DNA of 9,592 nucleotides from Sulfurimonas autotrophica (GTDB lineage: Bacteria > Campylobacterota > Campylobacteria > Campylobacterales > Sulfurimonadaceae), in assembly GCA_015662405.1 (NCBI GenBank), contig DQUE01000156.1, positions 1 through 9,592 of the forward strand, written 5' to 3'. Positions 7,298-9,592 of this stretch are shown one piece after another. The notes under the pieces are model-generated. The model was not told the DNA's origin and did not search any database. It saw only the letters and a list, made by a program, of their open reading frames with translations. The translations under genes were made by a program, and so were the position numbers. How positions within the stretch are numbered: the stretch's first letter is position 1; each line of letters begins with the position of its first letter.

Positions 7298-8038
7298 TTA
7301 TATCTCCCTAGAGTATTTTTTTTCTTTTAGTAACTCTATATCTTGTAATGATTTTACAATAAAATATCTTTGATTGCAAGCAAAAGCACCTAGGTTTATG
7401 TAATGAAAATCTGCTACATCAAAAGAGTCGTTTTGGTGATAGTGCCCCTCTATAAAGTAGTCACAATCATATCTGCTAGCTAAACGTTTTTGTATAAACT
7501 CTTTAAATCCTCTAAATTTTTTACAATCATTTTTTTTCCTAAGGTGGCTATCTATTTTTTTTAAAATTCCATGATTTGAAAATATATCTATATACTTCAA
7601 AAAGAACAAAACAAATGGACTTCTTATCAAAAAGGTATAGATGCGATAAAAAAAATCGCCATCAAAATCGCCATGTGCCAAATAGAGCTTTTTATCTTCA
7701 TAAACTGCTCTAACTGGTTGACTTTTAATTGAAAAAACTTTTGCAAGTGGGAAGATTTTTTGTATGTTAAAATCGTGATTACCCTCTAAATATAGCACTT
7801 CTATCTTTGCAGAGATACTATTTATGAGAGTAATCATCTCTTTATTTTGTTTACATGTAAAGTCAATAGAGCCAAAAAGAGCATCAAAGATATCACCCAT
7901 GAAAATCAATTGTGTTGGTCTCATTTTTTGCGCGTCTATATCTCTCATAAAATCAAGCAGTTCAGGACGAAGATGCGAATAGTGTGCATCAGAAATAATA
8001 TATGCACCCTCTTGAAAAGTTACACTGTTATGGGACAT
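7298..8038 (-). CDS. LpxH-like calcineurin-family metallophosphoesterase, probable UDP-2,3-diacylglucosamine diphosphatase
   Basis: A 246-residue protein with the full set of metal-binding motifs of the calcineurin-like phosphoesterase fold: DAH (D17, H19), GD (G48, D49), GNHD (86-89), AHGD (H122) and GHYH (H199, H201). Length, an early DxH motif and the hydrophobic/basic segment about 131-170 (FYRIYTFLIRSPFVLFFLKY and following) resemble the lipid-binding cap of LpxH, which removes UMP from UDP-2,3-diacylglucosamine in lipid A synthesis. The final motif is GHYH rather than the GHTH common in LpxH, so another phosphoesterase role is possible. The ATG lies inside argC (11-base overlap) without a visible purine-rich ribosome site; the next Met is M31, past the DxH motif, so the assigned start is the only plausible ATG. 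Translational coupling to argC is inferred. Confidence 0.72.
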   Translation of the reverse strand: MSHNSVTFQEGAYIISDAHYSHLRPELLDFMRDIDAQKMRPTQLIFMGDIFDALFGSIDFTCKQNKEMITLINSISAKIEVLYLEGNHDFNIQKIFPLAKVFSIKSQPVRAVYEDKKLYLAHGDFDGDFFYRIYTFLIRSPFVLFFLKYIDIFSNHGILKKIDSHLRKKNDCKKFRGFKEFIQKRLASRYDCDYFIEGHYHQNDSFDVADFHYINLGAFACNQRYFIVKSLQDIELLKEKKYSREI

Positions 8039-9035
8039 AGGCTATGTTTGGTATTGCCACTGCCTCATCAATACCCATCATGAGGTTTGCATTGACAACT
8101 GCCTGTGATGATGCACCGCGCATAAGATTGTCTATTGCAGAAGTGATAAAAAGCATATTCCCTTTTTTCTGCACATAGATATCGCAAAAATTTGTTCCTG
8201 CAACATTTTTCATATCCACCGGAGTTTTGCTTACTCTTACATGTAAAGCATCTCTATAATACTCTTGCAAAACAGATTCTGCATCAAAATCATCCGCTAC
8301 TTGCAGATAGATAGAACTCAACATACCACGAGTAACAGGAACAAGATGGGGTACAAAATGTATCTCATCAAAAGGAATATTGAGTTTGTTTGCAATTTCA
8401 GGAGCATGACGGTGCAACAAAGGATTGTAAGCAAAAAGATTATCATTGACATGGACAAAGTGTGTCGTCTCACTCAATTTTTTTCCAGCACCGCTTACTC
8501 CTGTTTTTGCATCTATAATTATAGGAGTATTTACCACGCGCTTCTCTAGAAACGGCAAAAGCCCTAAGATGGCAGATGTTGGAAAGCATCCCGGATTTGC
8601 AACTAGTTTTGCACTTTTTATCTTTTCACGGTTAAGCTCAACAAGACCATAGACAGCATGTTGGAGATTATCGCTGTCTGTATGTGAGCAATAAAACTCC
8701 TCATAGATATCCTGTGGCAATCTATAATCAGCAGAGAGATCAACAACCTTTACCCCTTTTTTTAGCAGAGGCTTTACATATGCCATCGCTGTTTTATGCG
8801 GAAGAGCTAAAAAGACAAGTTTACATGTAGCAGCTATTGCATCAATATCTGCTTTTTTTACCTCCTCTTGACAAACACCATTTAACGATGGGTGCAGTGC
8901 ATTGATAGTTGTTCCACCTTCAGAGTTTGCAATATATGCCAAATGGAAAAAAGGGTGCTTTAGTAAAATTTTTACAAGTTCCAGACCTGTGTATCCTGTT
9001 GCGCCAACCACACCAACATTAATTCTGTTTTGCAT
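8028..9035 (-). CDS. argC: N-acetyl-gamma-glutamyl-phosphate reductase
   Basis: Catalyses the NADPH-dependent reduction of N-acetyl-glutamyl phosphate to the semialdehyde, the third step of arginine synthesis, in the cytoplasm. It is 335 residues, normal for the long ArgC form. The nucleotide-binding motif VGATGYTGLEL is at 10-20, ALPH at 77-80, the catalytic cysteine C150 is in ANPGCFPT (146-153), GVSGAG spans 179-184, HRHAPEI (208-214) holds the expected active-site histidine, and HLVPVTRGML is at 230-239. The C-terminal NLMRGASSQAVVNANLM segment (303-319) is also conserved. All key residues are intact. Its ATG shares a base with the greA stop (TAATG). No other arginine gene is nearby, so its place in this cluster is not explained by pathway. 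Confidence 0.97.
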   Translation of the reverse strand: MQNRINVGVVGATGYTGLELVKILLKHPFFHLAYIANSEGGTTINALHPSLNGVCQEEVKKADIDAIAATCKLVFLALPHKTAMAYVKPLLKKGVKVVDLSADYRLPQDIYEEFYCSHTDSDNLQHAVYGLVELNREKIKSAKLVANPGCFPTSAILGLLPFLEKRVVNTPIIIDAKTGVSGAGKKLSETTHFVHVNDNLFAYNPLLHRHAPEIANKLNIPFDEIHFVPHLVPVTRGMLSSIYLQVADDFDAESVLQEYYRDALHVRVSKTPVDMKNVAGTNFCDIYVQKKGNMLFITSAIDNLMRGASSQAVVNANLMMGIDEAVAIPNIAYVP

Positions 9036-9541
9036 TACTCTTTACACTCAAAAACAATATCTTGGTATTTGACTTCATCTATCTCAAACTCTTTCTCACC
9101 ACCAGGAAGACGTACCTTTACCTCATCACCCTCCTCTTTTCCGAGCAGTTGCTTTGCCAAAGGAGAGTGAAAAGAGATAAGCCCAATATCTGGATTACTC
9201 TCACATCCACCCACTATCGTATATGTCACCTCTTCATCTGTATCCATATTTGTCATAACAACAGTTGAACCAAAACTCACCTTTGAGTGCTGCAGCTCTT
9301 TTGGGTCAACAATCTGTGCATTACCTAAAATCTCCTGTAGTTCTGCAAGACGATTATCTATATTTTTTTGCTGCTCTTTTGCCGCATGGTATTCAGCATT
9401 TTCTTTCAAATCTCCATGTTCGAGTGCTTCTTCAATCGCTTTTACCACAGCAGGACGTTTTACCTCTTTTAACTCTTTTACTTCAGCCTGTAATTTCTCA
9501 TAACCAAAGAGTGTCATCGGTTCTACATTATTATTTTGCAT
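9035..9541 (-). CDS. greA: Transcription elongation factor GreA
   Basis: Binds the RNA polymerase secondary channel and stimulates cleavage of backtracked transcripts. It is 168 residues, slightly longer than the usual 158 because of a short N-terminal stretch (MQNNNVE) before the conserved PMT. Residues about 8-82 form the coiled-coil finger, with the tip motif HGDLKENAEYHAAKEQQ (42-58) carrying the acidic residues D44 and E47 expected to assist Mg2+ at the polymerase active site. Residues about 86-166 form the FKBP-like C-terminal domain, with SPLAKQLLGKEEGDEV (126-141). It is the first gene after the promoter at the right edge; the ribosome site is weak (AGAGAA). As I recall, greA also lies just upstream of the cheV-cheA-cheW genes in C. 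jejuni. Confidence 0.97.
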   Translation of the reverse strand: MQNNNVEPMTLFGYEKLQAEVKELKEVKRPAVVKAIEEALEHGDLKENAEYHAAKEQQKNIDNRLAELQEILGNAQIVDPKELQHSKVSFGSTVVMTNMDTDEEVTYTIVGGCESNPDIGLISFHSPLAKQLLGKEEGDEVKVRLPGGEKEFEIDEVKYQDIVFECKE

Positions 9542-9576
9542 AGTCTATTCTCTGTATTAAATTTTTTAGTTATATG

Positions 9577-9585
9577 ATTATAGCA
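9577..9585 (-). promoter_or_regulatory. Extended -10 promoter element upstream of greA
   Basis: The minus strand reads TTTTGCTATAATCAT here: a perfect TATAAT at 9582-9577 preceded by TG one base upstream and by a T-run, the form typical of sigma-70 promoters in Campylobacterota, where a -35 box is often lacking. The expected transcript start is near 9570, giving a leader of roughly 30 bases before the greA ATG. It is the only good promoter between genes in the window and probably drives the whole cluster. The -35 region lies outside the window. Confidence 0.75.
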
Positions 9586-9592
9586 AAATTCC

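Noticed and set aside
7343..7359. Inverted repeat TTGTAATGATTTTACAA near the end of the LpxH-like gene, with a TAAAAT string that could be a -10 for cheV.
   Set aside because: The six-base arms are short and fall wholly in codons, and there is no T-rich extended element. AT-rich sequence gives such strings often.
8513..8524. Perfect 12-base palindrome CTATAATTATAG.
   Set aside because: It lies within argC codons for isoleucine-rich PIIID, is all A/T inside, and has no partner or positional relation to any start.

Overview
The window is an ordinary but very tightly packed chromosomal stretch, most likely from a free-living Campylobacterota (Epsilonproteobacteria) species of the Sulfurimonas/Sulfuricurvum/Sulfurovum kind. 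The reasons are the AT-rich base composition, a CheV - CheA with a C-terminal receiver - CheW gene order typical of the group, a T-rich promoter with an extended -10 (TGCTATAAT), and a four-gene MCE lipid-transport set resembling the iamA/iamB locus that I recall from Campylobacter jejuni. The genus is an inference from gene content; no rRNA or other marker gene is present.

Every gene lies on the minus strand, so reading order is from high to low coordinates. A promoter at the right edge (about 9577-9585) precedes greA (transcript cleavage factor), argC (arginine biosynthesis) and an LpxH-like metallophosphoesterase (probable lipid A step). The chemotaxis core cheV, cheA, cheW follows. Next comes an MCE-type ABC transporter: permease with a fused STAS-like domain (mlaE family), ATPase (mlaF family), single-MCE-domain membrane-anchored protein (mlaD family) and a PqiC-like auxiliary lipoprotein. 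The last 22 bases appear to start an eleventh gene that runs off the left edge.

No gap between genes exceeds 15 bases. Seven of the ten junctions are overlaps: TAATG at greA/argC, cheA/cheW and mlaE/mlaF; ATGA at mlaF/mlaD and lipoprotein/next gene; 11 bases at argC/lpxH-like and mlaD/lipoprotein. I see no terminator and no stretch above 51 bases without a gene. The simplest reading is one long polycistronic unit of unrelated housekeeping, motility-signalling and envelope genes, although internal promoters inside coding sequence cannot be excluded.

Functionally, CheW and CheV couple receptors to the CheA kinase, which passes phosphate to a CheY not present here; the CheA and CheV receiver domains may act as phosphate sinks or adaptation elements. 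The MCE genes would move lipid between inner and outer membrane. The single MCE domain followed by a long helical tail, plus an outer-membrane-type lipoprotein and no MlaC-like shuttle, suggests a PqiB/PqiC-like conduit rather than an Mla shuttle. I find no mobile element, CRISPR array, RNA gene or clear horizontal island, and no convincing new system; the findings are mostly modest structural oddities.
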